DNA of 64,000 bases from Pseudomonas sp. ERMR1:02 (lineage in GTDB: Bacteria > Pseudomonadota > Gammaproteobacteria > Pseudomonadales > Pseudomonadaceae). Positions 19,078 to 28,713 of the stretch are shown one piece after another; positions within the stretch are counted from its first letter, which is position 1; each line of letters starts with the position of its first letter. The stretch is taken from NCBI RefSeq assembly GCF_002277815.1, contig NZ_NKJI01000012.1:116661-180660 (forward strand), written 5' to 3'. Below the pieces are notes generated by a model. That model ran no database searches and had not been told where the DNA came from. It saw only the letters and a list, made by a program, of their open reading frames with translations. The position numbers were made by a program, and so were the translations under genes.

Positions 19078-19186
19078 AGAGTCGCGTTTGGTGAATTGAC
19101 GCTGTTTGATGCGGATTATTACTGTCGCGGCTGCGCCAGCTTGGCTGGCAACTGTACGACTGTGTACTTCGCATGGAATAAAAATA

Positions 19187-20533
19187 ATGAATCAGCCTCA
19201 GTCTGCTGTAGGAAACTGCCTCGACGTGCAGTCCTTCATCAATGCTCAACCCATTTCGCGCTACCAGTGGCGCGTAGTGATCCTGTGTTTCCTGATTGTC
19301 TTCCTCGATGGCCTCGACACCGCAGCCATGGGCTTCATTGCCCCCGCACTGTCCCAGGACTGGGGCATCGACCGCGCCAGCCTGGGTCCGGTGATGAGTG
19401 CGGCACTGATCGGCATGGTCTTCGGCGCACTGGGTTCCGGCCCGCTGGCTGACCGCTTCGGGCGAAAAATCGTACTGGTGGGCGCCGTGTTTTTGTTCGG
19501 TGTATTCAGCCTGGCCTCGGCTTACAGCACTAACGTCGACCAGTTGCTGGTGCTGCGGTTCCTCACCGGCCTTGGGCTGGGGGCGGGGATGCCGAATGCC
19601 ACCACGCTGCTGTCGGAATACACCCCGGAGCGCAAGAAATCCTTGCTGGTGACCAGCATGTTCTGCGGTTTCAATCTCGGTATGGCCGGTGGCGGATTCA
19701 TTTCGGCCAAGCTGATTCCAGCGTTCGGCTGGCACAGCCTGTTGCTGATCGGTGGGATTTTGCCGTTGATCCTTGCCGTCATTTTGCTGCTTTGGCTGCC
19801 GGAGTCGGCGCGCTATCTGGTAGTCCGTAACCGTGGCACCGACAAAGTGCGCAAGACGCTGGCGCCCATCGACCCCGCGGTGGTCGCCCAGGCCTCCAGC
19901 TTCAGCGTACCGGAGCAGAAAACCGTGCAGGCGCGTAACGTATTTGCAGTGATTTTCTCTGGCACCTACAGCGTCGGTACTTTGTTGCTTTGGCTGACCT
20001 ACTTCATGGGCCTGGTGATCGTTTACCTGCTGACCAGTTGGCTGCCGACCCTGATGCGTGACAGTGGCGCGAGCATGGAGCAGGCCGCATTCATCGGCGC
20101 GCTGTTCCAGTTCGGCGGTGTGCTGAGCGCGGTGGGCGTAGGGTGGGCGATGGACCGGTTCAATCCACACAAGGTCATCGGCACTTTCTACTTGCTGGCC
20201 GGCGTGTTTGCCTACGCGGTTGGGCAGAGCCTGGGGAGTATCACGCTGCTGGCGACTCTGGTGCTGGTGGCCGGGATGTGTGTCAACGGCGCGCAATCGG
20301 CGATGCCATCGCTGGCTGCGCGGTTTTATCCGACCCAGGGACGCGCCACTGGTGTGTCGTGGATGCTCGGCATTGGTCGCTTCGGCGCGATTCTCGGGGC
20401 CTGGATGGGCGCCACGCTGCTGGGCCTGGGCTGGAACTTTGAGCAAGTGCTGACGGCGCTGGTGATTCCGGCGGCGCTGGCGACGACGGCGGTGGTGATC
20501 AAGGGCATGGTCAGTCATGCGGATGCGACCTGA
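19187..20533 (+). CDS. pcaK: aromatic acid/H+ symporter PcaK
   Basis: MFS permease, 448 aa, for 4-hydroxybenzoate and protocatechuate uptake (and chemotaxis in P. putida). The DGxD motif of aromatic-acid carriers is seen as DGLDTAAMGFIAPAL in helix 1. The loop 2-3 motif GPLADRFGRKIVLVG and the loop 8-9 region are normal. The ATG at 19187 is chosen because the protein then starts MNQPQSAVGNCLDVQSFINA, as in the family. It follows pcaR and is separated from pcaI by a REPIN, which may isolate transcription of the two. Confidence 0.95.
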   Translation: MNQPQSAVGNCLDVQSFINAQPISRYQWRVVILCFLIVFLDGLDTAAMGFIAPALSQDWGIDRASLGPVMSAALIGMVFGALGSGPLADRFGRKIVLVGAVFLFGVFSLASAYSTNVDQLLVLRFLTGLGLGAGMPNATTLLSEYTPERKKSLLVTSMFCGFNLGMAGGGFISAKLIPAFGWHSLLLIGGILPLILAVILLLWLPESARYLVVRNRGTDKVRKTLAPIDPAVVAQASSFSVPEQKTVQARNVFAVIFSGTYSVGTLLLWLTYFMGLVIVYLLTSWLPTLMRDSGASMEQAAFIGALFQFGGVLSAVGVGWAMDRFNPHKVIGTFYLLAGVFAYAVGQSLGSITLLATLVLVAGMCVNGAQSAMPSLAARFYPTQGRATGVSWMLGIGRFGAILGAWMGATLLGLGWNFEQVLTALVIPAALATTAVVIKGMVSHADAT

Positions 20534-20570
20534 CAGGCTGATCCAGAATCTCTAATGGTTTTGATGGCGT

Positions 20571-20639
20571 CTTCGCGGGCAAGCCTCGCTCCTACAGGTA
20601 TAGCGTGATCTCTGTAGGAGCGAGGCTTGCCCGCGAAGC
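20571..20639. repeat. REPIN between pcaK and pcaI
   Basis: Two inverted REP arms (CTTCGCGGGCAAGCCTCGCT and AGCGAGGCTTGCCCGCGAAG) around a short spacer, ending 30 bp before the pcaI PcaR box. Confidence 0.9.
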
Positions 20640-20668
20640 TTTTGGGATCGGTAGTAACGCAACAATGT

Positions 20669-20703
20669 GTTCGATAATCGAACACTCAGTCGATTATCGG
20701 ATT
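20669..20703. promoter_or_regulatory. PcaR box pair upstream of pcaI
   Basis: GTTCGATAATCGAAC at 20669-20683 is palindromic and matches the PcaR site at 14 of 15 positions; an inverted copy GTCGATTATCGGATT overlaps 20689-20703. The region is about 100-130 bp before the pcaI start, as in the pcaIJ promoter of P. putida. Confidence 0.75.
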
Positions 20704-20801
20704 GTTTGGCGTTTTTCACGGGCTTACTCTTCAGTGACTGCGGCGCTGCGCATCGGCGCCTTCTTCCACTGTCGGTTAATAACAAATGGGAGCCTGCCCC
20801 A

Positions 20802-21659
20802 ATGGCTGAAATTCTTTCGCTGCACGACGCGGTGAAGCAATTCGTGAACGACGGCGATACCGTCGCACTCGAAGGCTTTACTCACCTGATCCCGACGGCG
20901 GCGGGTCACGAAATCATTCGCCAGGGCAAGAAGGACCTGACCCTGGTGCGGATGACCCCTGACCTGATCTACGACCAGTTGATCGGTGCCGGTTGTGCCC
21001 GCAAGCTAATTTTCTCCTGGGGCGGCAACCCGGGTGTGGGTTCGCTGCACCGTCTGCGCGACGCAGTCGAGAAGCAGTGGCCGCATGCGCTGGAAATTGA
21101 GGAACACAGCCACGCCGACTTGGCCAATGCCTACGTCGCCGGTGCTTCCGGCCTACCGTTTGCGGTGCTGCGTGCCTACGCCGGTTCCGACTTGCCGAAG
21201 GTCAACCCGTTGATCAAGTCCGTAACCTGCCCGTTCACCGGCGAAGTGCTGGCGGCGGTGCCTTCGGTGCGCCCGGACATCACCGTGATTCACGCGCAGA
21301 AAGCCGACCGCAAAGGCAATGTGCTGTTGTGGGGCATTCTCGGCGTGCAGAAAGAAGCGGCGCTGGCGGCCAAGCGCTGCATCGTTACCGTTGAAGAAAT
21401 CGTCGACGACCTCAATGCGCCAATGAACTCATGTGTTCTGCCGACCTGGGCCTTGAGCGCTGTGTGCCATGTGCCTGGTGGTGCGCATCCGTCCTACGCC
21501 CACGGTTACAACGAGCGCGACAACCGCTTCTACCAGGCCTGGGACCCGATTGCCCGCGACCGTGAAACCTTCACCGCGTGGATCAACGAGTACATCCATG
21601 GCAGCGCTGACTTCAGCGAGTTCCAGGCCAAACTGGCCGCCGCTTCGGAGGCGAAGTAA
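20802..21659 (+). CDS. pcaI: 3-oxoadipate CoA-transferase subunit A
   Basis: Alpha subunit, 285 aa, of the enzyme that moves CoA from succinyl-CoA to beta-ketoadipate. The family I CoA-transferase start AEILSLHDAVKQFVNDGDTV and the glycine-rich FSWGGNPGVGSLHRLRDAV are visible. The ATG at 20802 is used; the open frame from 20667 runs through the promoter. Its stop overlaps the pcaJ ATG by one base, so the two subunits are co-translated. Confidence 0.95.
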   Translation: MAEILSLHDAVKQFVNDGDTVALEGFTHLIPTAAGHEIIRQGKKDLTLVRMTPDLIYDQLIGAGCARKLIFSWGGNPGVGSLHRLRDAVEKQWPHALEIEEHSHADLANAYVAGASGLPFAVLRAYAGSDLPKVNPLIKSVTCPFTGEVLAAVPSVRPDITVIHAQKADRKGNVLLWGILGVQKEAALAAKRCIVTVEEIVDDLNAPMNSCVLPTWALSAVCHVPGGAHPSYAHGYNERDNRFYQAWDPIARDRETFTAWINEYIHGSADFSEFQAKLAAASEAK

Positions 21660-22438
21660 TGACTTACACCACCAATGAAATGATGACCGTTGCCGCTGCC
21701 CGTCGCCTGAAGAACGGTTCGGTGTGCTTCGTGGGCATCGGCCTGCCGTCGAAAGCGGCCAACCTGGCGCGGCTGACTTCCTCGCCGGATGTAGTCCTGA
21801 TCTACGAATCGGGTCCGATCGGTGCCAAGCCGAGCGTACTGCCGCTGTCGATCGGTGACGGTGAGCTGGCGGAAACCGCCGACACTGTGGTCCCGACCGG
21901 TGAGATTTTTCGCTACTGGCTGCAGGGTGGTCGCATTGACGTCGGTTTCCTCGGCGCTGCTCAGGTCGACCGTTTCGGCAACATCAACACCACGGTGGTT
22001 GGCGACTATCACGCACCGAAAGTCCGTCTGCCGGGTGCCGGCGGCGCACCGGAGATTGCCGGTTCCGCCAAGAGCGTGCTGATCATCCTCAAGCAGTCGG
22101 CACGTTCGTTTGTCGACAAGCTCGACTTCATTACCTCGGTCGGCCACGGCGAGGGCGGTGATTCTCGCAAGCGTCTCGGTCTGCCGGGCGCAGGTCCAGT
22201 CGGCATCATTACCGACCTGTGCACCATGGAACCGGAAGCTGGCACCCACGAATTCGTGGTCACTTCTTTGCACCCAGGCGTGACCCGTGAGCAAGTGGTC
22301 GCCGCCACCGGTTGGCCGATCCGTTTTGCCGACAGTGTGGACGTCAACGCCGAGCCGACTGAAGTCGAACTGACAGCGCTGCGTGATCTGGAAGCCCGTA
22401 CCGCGGCGGCCCACGGCCAAGCACCTGGAGAAGCGTGA
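21659..22438 (+). CDS. pcaJ: 3-oxoadipate CoA-transferase subunit B
   Basis: Beta subunit, 259 aa, carrying the catalytic glutamate in IYESGPIGAKPS, the conserved (S/Y)ENG-type motif of family I CoA-transferases. The frame is intact and the length normal. Its start overlaps pcaI by one base and its stop overlaps the pcaF start (TGATG), giving a coupled pcaI-J-F unit. Confidence 0.95.
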   Translation: MTYTTNEMMTVAAARRLKNGSVCFVGIGLPSKAANLARLTSSPDVVLIYESGPIGAKPSVLPLSIGDGELAETADTVVPTGEIFRYWLQGGRIDVGFLGAAQVDRFGNINTTVVGDYHAPKVRLPGAGGAPEIAGSAKSVLIILKQSARSFVDKLDFITSVGHGEGGDSRKRLGLPGAGPVGIITDLCTMEPEAGTHEFVVTSLHPGVTREQVVAATGWPIRFADSVDVNAEPTEVELTALRDLEARTAAAHGQAPGEA

Positions 22439-23640
22439 TGCGTGAGGTTTATATCTGCGACGCGATTCGCACCCCCATCGGCCGTTTCGGCGGTGGCCTG
22501 TCGACGGTTCGCGCCGACGACCTGGCCGCCGTGCCGATCAAGGCGCTGATGGCGCGCAACCCTTCGGTGGACTGGACGGCAGTGGACGAGGTGTTCCTCG
22601 GTTGCGCCAACCAGGCTGGCGAAGACAACCGTAACGTGGCGCGCATGGCGTTGCTGCTGGCCGGGCTGCCGGAAACCATTCCAGGCGTCACCCTCAATCG
22701 CCTCTGCGCGTCGGGCATGGATGCCATTGGCACCGCGTTCCGCGCCATCGCCAGTGGTGAGATGGAGCTGGCGATTGCCGGTGGTGTCGAGTCGATGTCC
22801 CGCGCACCGTTCGTGATGGGCAAAGCCGACGCAGCGTTCTCGCGCAACATGAAACTCGAAGACACCACCATCGGCTGGCGCTTCATCAACCCGTTGATGA
22901 AAGCCCAGTACGGTGTGGATGCGATGCCGCAGACCGCCGACAACGTCGCCGACGATTACGAAATTTCCCGCGAGGATCAGGACGCTTTCGCCCTGCGCAG
23001 TCAGCAACGTACGGCCGCCGCGCAAGCCGCAGGTTTTTTCGCCGAAGAAATCGTCGAAGTGCGGATTGCCCACAAGAAGGGTGAAACGGTTGTCAGCCAG
23101 GATGAGCATCCTCGTGCCGACACCTCCCTGGAAACCCTGGCCAAACTTAAACCGGTCAACGGTCCCGATAAAACCGTCACCGCGGGCAACGCTTCTGGCG
23201 TGAACGATGGCGCCGCGGCGTTGATCCTGGCCTCGGCCGAAGCAGTGAAAAAGCACGGTCTGACCGCTCGCGCCAAAGTGCTGGGCATGTCCAGCGCCGG
23301 TGTTGCTCCGCGAGTGATGGGCATCGGCCCGGTACCGGCGGTACGCAAATTGACCGAGCGTCTGGGTGTGGCAGTCAGCGATTTCGATGTGATCGAGCTC
23401 AACGAAGCCTTCGCCAGCCAAGGTTTGGCGGTGCTGCGTGAACTGGGGCTGGCGGACGACGCGGCCCAGGTCAACCCGAACGGTGGCGCCATTGCCTTGG
23501 GCCATCCATTGGGCATGAGCGGTGCGCGGTTGGTACTGACGGCTTTGCATCAGCTGGAAAAAACTGGCGGCAAGAAAGGTCTGGCGACGATGTGCGTCGG
23601 CGTCGGTCAGGGTCTGGCCCTGGCGATCGAACGCGTCTGA
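22438..23640 (+). CDS. pcaF: 3-oxoadipyl-CoA thiolase PcaF
   Basis: Last step of the pathway, splitting 3-oxoadipyl-CoA into succinyl-CoA and acetyl-CoA; 400 aa. The active-site cysteine is in NRLCASGMDAIG (about residue 90), the histidine in GGAIALGHPLGMSGAR and the second cysteine in MCVGVGQGLAL near the end. The ATG at 22438 overlaps the pcaJ stop; the ORF start at 22435 (GTG) would add one residue. Confidence 0.95.
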   Translation: MREVYICDAIRTPIGRFGGGLSTVRADDLAAVPIKALMARNPSVDWTAVDEVFLGCANQAGEDNRNVARMALLLAGLPETIPGVTLNRLCASGMDAIGTAFRAIASGEMELAIAGGVESMSRAPFVMGKADAAFSRNMKLEDTTIGWRFINPLMKAQYGVDAMPQTADNVADDYEISREDQDAFALRSQQRTAAAQAAGFFAEEIVEVRIAHKKGETVVSQDEHPRADTSLETLAKLKPVNGPDKTVTAGNASGVNDGAAALILASAEAVKKHGLTARAKVLGMSSAGVAPRVMGIGPVPAVRKLTERLGVAVSDFDVIELNEAFASQGLAVLRELGLADDAAQVNPNGGAIALGHPLGMSGARLVLTALHQLEKTGGKKGLATMCVGVGQGLALAIERV

Positions 23641-23691
23641 CGCTCAGCTTCAATAACAAAGCGTCGACTAATAAGAACTGAGGAATGTTTC

Positions 23692-24396
23692 ATGACTGAC
23701 AAGCCTGGTTACCGTCGCCCGCAGGAAGGCACTCAGCCTGCGTACCTGCACCCGACCTACCAATCCACCAACCTGCGCTCGCCGTCCAAGCCGTTGGTGT
23801 TCTTGCCGCATTCATTGTCGGAAATCACCGGGCCGACCATTGGCGCCGAGCGCGTCAGCGAGACCGACAACGACCTGACTGCCCAGCACCAGGGCGAGCC
23901 TCTGGGTGAGCGCATCATCATCCACGGCCGCGTGCTGGATGAGAACGGCCTGCCGGTGCCGGGGATTCTAGTGGAGATCTGGCAGGCCAACGCCGCCGGT
24001 CGCTACAACCATGCTCGCGACCTGCACGACGCACCGCTGGACCCGAACTTCACAGGCACCGGTCGCACCGTGACCGACGCCGATGGCTGGTACCAGTTCC
24101 AGACCATCAAGCCCGGCGCCTATCCGTGGGGTAACCACCACAACGCCTGGCGCCCGGCGCACATCCATTTCTCGCTGTTCGGGCCGAGCATCCTGACGCG
24201 CCTGGTCACACAGATGTATTTCCCGGGCGATCCGTTGCTGGCCTACGACCCGATCTACAACTGCGTGCCCGATACCAGCGCCAAAGAGCGCCTGATCGCC
24301 AGTTTTGACCTGGAAAAAACCATCCCTTCCTATGCCCTCGGTTATCGCTGGGACATCGTTTTGCGCGGCCGCGATGCCACGCCGATGGAGAAATAA
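23692..24396 (+). CDS. pcaH: protocatechuate 3,4-dioxygenase beta subunit
   Basis: Intradiol ring-cleavage subunit, 234 aa, that binds the catalytic non-haem Fe(III). The ligand set of the family is present: Tyr in ARDLHDAP/RYNHARD, Tyr in GAYPWGNHHNAWRP, and His-x-His in RPAHIHFSLFG. The N-terminal arm YRRPQEGTQPAYLHPTYQST is typical of PcaH. ATG follows TGAGGAATGTTTC. It sits 51 bp after pcaF and one base before pcaG, so ring cleavage is co-transcribed with the lower pathway here. Confidence 0.95.
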   Translation: MTDKPGYRRPQEGTQPAYLHPTYQSTNLRSPSKPLVFLPHSLSEITGPTIGAERVSETDNDLTAQHQGEPLGERIIIHGRVLDENGLPVPGILVEIWQANAAGRYNHARDLHDAPLDPNFTGTGRTVTDADGWYQFQTIKPGAYPWGNHHNAWRPAHIHFSLFGPSILTRLVTQMYFPGDPLLAYDPIYNCVPDTSAKERLIASFDLEKTIPSYALGYRWDIVLRGRDATPMEK

Positions 24397-24397
24397 G

Positions 24398-24964
24398 ATG
24401 ACGCTGACTGCGACCACGTCCCACACCGTCGGGCCGTACTACCACATCGGGTTGACCTGGCTGAACCGCGAAAACCTGACCGTCGAACAAACCCTGGGCG
24501 AGCGCGTCGCGATCACCGGGCAAGTGGTCGATGGCAACGGCGATGTCGTCAACGACGCGATGCTGGAAGTCTGGCAGGCCAACGCCGCAGGCAAATATGA
24601 CCACCCGGAAGACGATCAGGACAAACCCCTGGACCCGAACTTCGAAGGTTTTGGCCGGGTGCCGGTGGATGCCGAGGGGCGTTTCCGTTTCACCACGATC
24701 AAACCGGGCACGGTAGAAGGCCTAAAGGGCACGACCCAGGCGCCGCATCTCGTGGTACTGGTGTTTGCCCGTGGCCTGGTCAAGCACTTGCTGACGCGGA
24801 TTTACTTCGAAGGCGATGCGGCCAACGTGTCGGACCCGCTGCTGGAATGCGTGCCGGCCGAGCGTCGCCCCACCTTGCTGGCGAAGCAGGATGCGTTCGG
24901 TGTTTACCAGTGGAATGTGATTCTGCAGGGTACGGACGCCGAGACGGTGTTCTTCGATTATTGA
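24398..24964 (+). CDS. pcaG: protocatechuate 3,4-dioxygenase alpha subunit
   Basis: Structural partner of PcaH, 188 aa. It shares the beta-sandwich dioxygenase fold (EVWQANAAGKYDHPED, DPNFEGFGRVPVD) but lacks the iron ligands, as expected. The ATG at 24398 lies one base after the pcaH stop; the longer open frame to 24305 overlaps pcaH and is not real. The product 3-carboxymuconate goes to PcaB downstream. Confidence 0.95.
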   Translation: MTLTATTSHTVGPYYHIGLTWLNRENLTVEQTLGERVAITGQVVDGNGDVVNDAMLEVWQANAAGKYDHPEDDQDKPLDPNFEGFGRVPVDAEGRFRFTTIKPGTVEGLKGTTQAPHLVVLVFARGLVKHLLTRIYFEGDAANVSDPLLECVPAERRPTLLAKQDAFGVYQWNVILQGTDAETVFFDY

Positions 24965-24985
24965 GTGAGCATCGAAATCCTTCAT

Positions 24986-25089
24986 GATCGTTCCCACGCT
25001 CTGCGTGGGAATGCCGCCATGGACGCTCCGCGTCCACTGTGACGCGGAGCGTCACGGGATGCATTCCCACGGGGACCGTGGGAACGATC
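24986..25089. repeat. nested palindromic repeat, copy D
   Basis: Two-tier palindrome of the same family inserted between pcaG and pcaT. It lies within the pca cluster and could affect read-through between the two gene blocks. Confidence 0.9.
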
Positions 25090-25172
25090 GAATCGCGTTG
25101 CTGATGCATCTGTGGGACGGGACTGTTGCAAAGTATGTCTAGACTCTCACTGTCCCCATTGAGTGAAAAACA

Positions 25173-26477
25173 ATGACAACGCCAACCGCTTCACCCGCGC
25201 TATACACCGGCGAAGAGCGTAGCAAACGGATCTTTGCCATTGTCGGCGCGTCATCCGGCAACCTGGTCGAATGGTTCGACTTCTATGTCTATGCCTTCAG
25301 TGCGCTCTACTTCGCGCCCGCTTTTTTCCCCTCCGACAACCCCACGGTGCAGCTGGTAAATACAGCGGGCGTGTTTGCCGCCGGGTTCCTGATGCGTCCG
25401 ATTGGCGGCTGGATCTTCGGTCGTCTCGCGGACAAGCACGGGCGAAAGAATTCGATGTTGATCTCGATTCTGATGATGTGTTTCGGCTCTTTGCTTATTG
25501 CGTGTCTGCCGACCTACAGCAGCATCGGGGTCTGGGCACCCATCCTGCTGCTGTTCGCCCGTTTGCTCCAGGGCCTGTCGGTGGGCGGTGAGTACGGCAC
25601 CACCGCCACCTACATGAGTGAAGTCGCCCTCAAGGGGCAGCGTGGTTTCTTCGCTTCGTTCCAGTACGTGACACTGATTGGTGGACAGTTGCTGGCGGTA
25701 CTGCTGGTGGTAATTCTGCAGCAGTTCCTCACCGAGGATGACTTACGTGCCTATGGCTGGCGGATTCCGTTTGTGGTCGGTGCCATGGCGGCGCTGGTTT
25801 CGTTGTACTTGCGTCGTTCGCTCAAAGAAACCACCAGCAAGGAAATGCGCGAGAACAAGGACGCCGGCAGCATCCGCGCGTTGTTCCGCGACCATAAAGC
25901 CGCGTTTATCACCGTGCTCGGTTACACCGCCGGTGGCTCGCTGATTTTCTACACCTTCACCACGTATATGCAGAAGTACCTGGTAAACACCGCCGGCATG
26001 CCGGCCAAGACGGCCAGCTACATCATGACCGGCGCGCTCTTTCTTTATATGTGCATGCAGCCGCTGTTCGGCATGCTCGCTGACAAGATCGGCCGACGTA
26101 ATTCGATGCTGTGGTTCGGTGCTTTGGGGACGCTGTTCACCGTACCGATTCTGCTGAGCCTGAAAACTGTCGGCAGTCCGTTCCTGGCCTTTGTACTGAT
26201 CACAGTGGCGCTGGCGATCGTCAGTTTCTACACCTCGATCAGCGGCCTGGTAAAAGCCGAGATGTTCCCGCCGCAAGTGCGTGCACTGGGGGTGGGCCTG
26301 GCGTATGCGGTAGCGAATGCGATCTTCGGTGGTTCGGCGGAGTATGTTGCCCTGAGCCTCAAGGCCGCCGGCATGGAAAACTCCTTCTACTGGTACGTGA
26401 CGGTGATGATGGCGGTGGCGTTCCTGTTCAGCCTGCGTCTGCCGAAACAGGCCGCGTATTTGCACCACGACCTTTGA
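25173..26477 (+). CDS. pcaT: dicarboxylate/H+ symporter PcaT, MFS metabolite:H+ symporter family
   Basis: Twelve-helix permease, 434 aa, thought in P. putida to import beta-ketoadipate or related dicarboxylates. The MHS-family marks are visible: ASSGNLVEWFDFYVYAF at helix 1, RPIGGWIFGRLADKHGRK in loop 2-3 and GLSVGGEYGTTATYMSE in helix 5. ATG follows TGAGTGAAAAAC. First gene of the second pca block (pcaT-B-D-C). Confidence 0.92.
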   Translation: MTTPTASPALYTGEERSKRIFAIVGASSGNLVEWFDFYVYAFSALYFAPAFFPSDNPTVQLVNTAGVFAAGFLMRPIGGWIFGRLADKHGRKNSMLISILMMCFGSLLIACLPTYSSIGVWAPILLLFARLLQGLSVGGEYGTTATYMSEVALKGQRGFFASFQYVTLIGGQLLAVLLVVILQQFLTEDDLRAYGWRIPFVVGAMAALVSLYLRRSLKETTSKEMRENKDAGSIRALFRDHKAAFITVLGYTAGGSLIFYTFTTYMQKYLVNTAGMPAKTASYIMTGALFLYMCMQPLFGMLADKIGRRNSMLWFGALGTLFTVPILLSLKTVGSPFLAFVLITVALAIVSFYTSISGLVKAEMFPPQVRALGVGLAYAVANAIFGGSAEYVALSLKAAGMENSFYWYVTVMMAVAFLFSLRLPKQAAYLHHDL

Positions 26478-26520
26478 TCTTTACGCGGGCCTGACCGGCC
26501 CGCGCCTCCAGGGACTGTTT

Positions 26521-27885
26521 ATGAATCAGCGACCGAGCAATCAATTGTTCGATGCCTATTTCACTGCCCGCGATATGCGCGAAGTGTTCTGCGATCAAGG
26601 CCGGGTCCAGGCCATGCTCGATTTCGAAGCGGCGCTGGCCCGGGCGCAAGCGAGGGTCGGTTTGATCCCGCACTCTGCCGTGGCGCCGATCGAAGCCGCG
26701 TGCCAGGCCGGGCATTTCGACTTTGCCGCCCTCGGCGAAGCGATTGCCACCGCCGGCAACTCGGCCATTCCGTTGGTCAAGGCGTTGGGCAAACAGATTA
26801 CGGGGCAGGATGCCGAAGCCGAACGTTATGTGCATTTGGGCGCGACCAGTCAGGATGTGATGGACAGCGGTCTGGTGCTACAACTGCGCCGGGCGCTGGA
26901 GCTGATCGATAGCGATCTGGCGCAACTGGGGCAAACCCTCGCCACACAAGCCCAGCGTTATGCGGCCACACCGCTGGCCGGGCGCACCTGGCTGCAACAT
27001 GCGACGCCGGTCACCCTCGGCATGAAGATCGCCGGATGGCTGGGGGCGGTGACCCGCAACCGTCAGCGTTTGCGAGAGCTCAAGCCGCGTCTGCTGGTGC
27101 TGCAATTCGGCGGCGCCTCCGGCACTCTCGCGGCGCTCGGTGAGAAAGCGATACCGGTTGCCCAGGCGCTGGCCGAGGAGCTGCAACTGAGCTTGCCCGA
27201 TCAGCCCTGGCACACCCAGCGTGATCGCCTGGTGGAGTTCGGCTCGGTACTCGGGTTGGTCGCCGGCAGCCTCGGCAAGCTTGGACGCGACATCAGCCTG
27301 TTGATGCAGACTGAAGCGGGCGAAGTATTCGAGCCCTCGGCGCCGGGCAAGGGCGGTTCCTCGACTATGCCGCACAAACGCAACCCGGTGGGCGCGGCGG
27401 TGCTGATCGGCGCGGCCACCCGGGTCCCCGGTTTGCTCTCGACATTGTTCAGCGCCATGCCTCAAGAGCACGAGCGCAGCCTGGGTTTGTGGCATGCCGA
27501 ATGGGAAACCCTGCCGGAGATTTGCTGCCTGGTATCCGGCAGCCTGAAACAAGCGTTGTTGGTCACTGGCGGATTGGAAGTGGACGCCGAACGCATGGCG
27601 CGCAACCTGGACTTGACCCAAGGCCTGGTGCTCGCTGAAGCAGTGAGCATTGTCCTGGCGCAACGGGTGGGGCGCGATACCGCGCACCACCTGTTGGAGC
27701 AATGCTGCAAACGCGCCGTGGCCGAACAACGTCATCTGCGCGCGGTGCTCGGCGACGAGCCGCAAGTGACTGCCGAGCTGTCGGCTGAAGAACTCGATCA
27801 TCTGCTGGACCCCGCCCATTACCTCGGTCAGGCCCGTACCTGGGTCGAGCGAGCGGTGGCTGAACATTCTGCATTGACTGCCTGA
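26521..27885 (+). CDS. pcaB: 3-carboxy-cis,cis-muconate cycloisomerase
   Basis: Fumarase/aspartase-superfamily enzyme, 454 aa, that closes 3-carboxymuconate to 4-carboxymuconolactone. The superfamily signature appears as GKGGSSTMPHKRNPVGA near residue 280, and the conserved HLGATSQDVMDSG near residue 105. Sits 43 bp after pcaT and 11 bp before pcaD. Frame intact. Confidence 0.95.
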   Translation: MNQRPSNQLFDAYFTARDMREVFCDQGRVQAMLDFEAALARAQARVGLIPHSAVAPIEAACQAGHFDFAALGEAIATAGNSAIPLVKALGKQITGQDAEAERYVHLGATSQDVMDSGLVLQLRRALELIDSDLAQLGQTLATQAQRYAATPLAGRTWLQHATPVTLGMKIAGWLGAVTRNRQRLRELKPRLLVLQFGGASGTLAALGEKAIPVAQALAEELQLSLPDQPWHTQRDRLVEFGSVLGLVAGSLGKLGRDISLLMQTEAGEVFEPSAPGKGGSSTMPHKRNPVGAAVLIGAATRVPGLLSTLFSAMPQEHERSLGLWHAEWETLPEICCLVSGSLKQALLVTGGLEVDAERMARNLDLTQGLVLAEAVSIVLAQRVGRDTAHHLLEQCCKRAVAEQRHLRAVLGDEPQVTAELSAEELDHLLDPAHYLGQARTWVERAVAEHSALTA

Positions 27886-27896
27886 AGGAGACTGCT

Positions 27897-28703
27897 GTGG
27901 CTTTCGTTCAACTCGCCGATGGCGAACTGCACTACCAAATTCAAGGGCCGCAAATCGATGGGCCGGTGGATGCGCCGGTACTGGTGCTGTCCAACTCTTT
28001 GGGCACCGACCTGCATATGTGGGACGCGCAAATGGCGGCGTTCACCGAGCATTTCCGTGTGCTGCGTTTCGACACCCGTGGTCACGGCAAGTCGCTGGTG
28101 ACAGCGGGGCCTTACACCATCGAGCAACTGGGCCATGACGTGCTGGCGCTGCTGGATGCCTTGCATATCGAACGGGCGCATTTCTGCGGACTGTCCATGG
28201 GCGGGCTGATCGGCCAGTGGCTGGGTATCAACGCTGGCGAACGCCTCAACAAGTTGATCGTGTGCAACACCGCGGCGAAAATCGGCGATCCGTCGGTGTG
28301 GAACCCGCGTATCGAAACCGTGCTGCGTGACGGTGCGGCGGCCATGGTGGCGCTGCGCGATGCATCGATTGCACGCTGGTTCACTCCGGACTTCTCCGAA
28401 GCCAATCCAGCTGCGGCCAAGCAGATTACCGACATGCTGGCGGCTACGTCGCCGCAAGGCTATGCGGCTAATTGCGCAGCGGTACGCGATGCTGATTTCC
28501 GTGATCAGTTGTCTTCGATCAAGGCGCCGCTGCTGGTAATCGCCGGCACTCAGGATGCGGTCACGCCGCCGTCCGGCGGGCACTTCATTCAGGAGCATGT
28601 GCCGGGGGCCGAGTACGCCGAGTTCTATGCCGCGCACCTGTCCAACGTTCAGGCCGGCGCTGATTTCAGCGAACGCGTACTGGCATTTCTGCAGGCTCGT
28701 TGA
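27897..28703 (+). CDS. pcaD: 3-oxoadipate enol-lactonase PcaD
   Basis: Alpha/beta hydrolase, 268 aa, that opens beta-ketoadipate enol-lactone. The nucleophile elbow is GLSMGG, near residue 100, and the C-terminal histidine lies in AAHLSNVQ. The start is GTG at 27897, preceded by AAGGAGACTGCT; the next residues AFVQLADGELHYQ fit the family. It directly follows pcaB and precedes pcaC. Confidence 0.95.
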   Translation: MAFVQLADGELHYQIQGPQIDGPVDAPVLVLSNSLGTDLHMWDAQMAAFTEHFRVLRFDTRGHGKSLVTAGPYTIEQLGHDVLALLDALHIERAHFCGLSMGGLIGQWLGINAGERLNKLIVCNTAAKIGDPSVWNPRIETVLRDGAAAMVALRDASIARWFTPDFSEANPAAAKQITDMLAATSPQGYAANCAAVRDADFRDQLSSIKAPLLVIAGTQDAVTPPSGGHFIQEHVPGAEYAEFYAAHLSNVQAGADFSERVLAFLQAR

Positions 28704-28713
28704 GGGAAAATCC

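Noticed and set aside
22009..23550. 513-codon minus-strand open frame over pcaJ/pcaF
   Set aside because: Shadow of intact thiolase and CoA-transferase genes.
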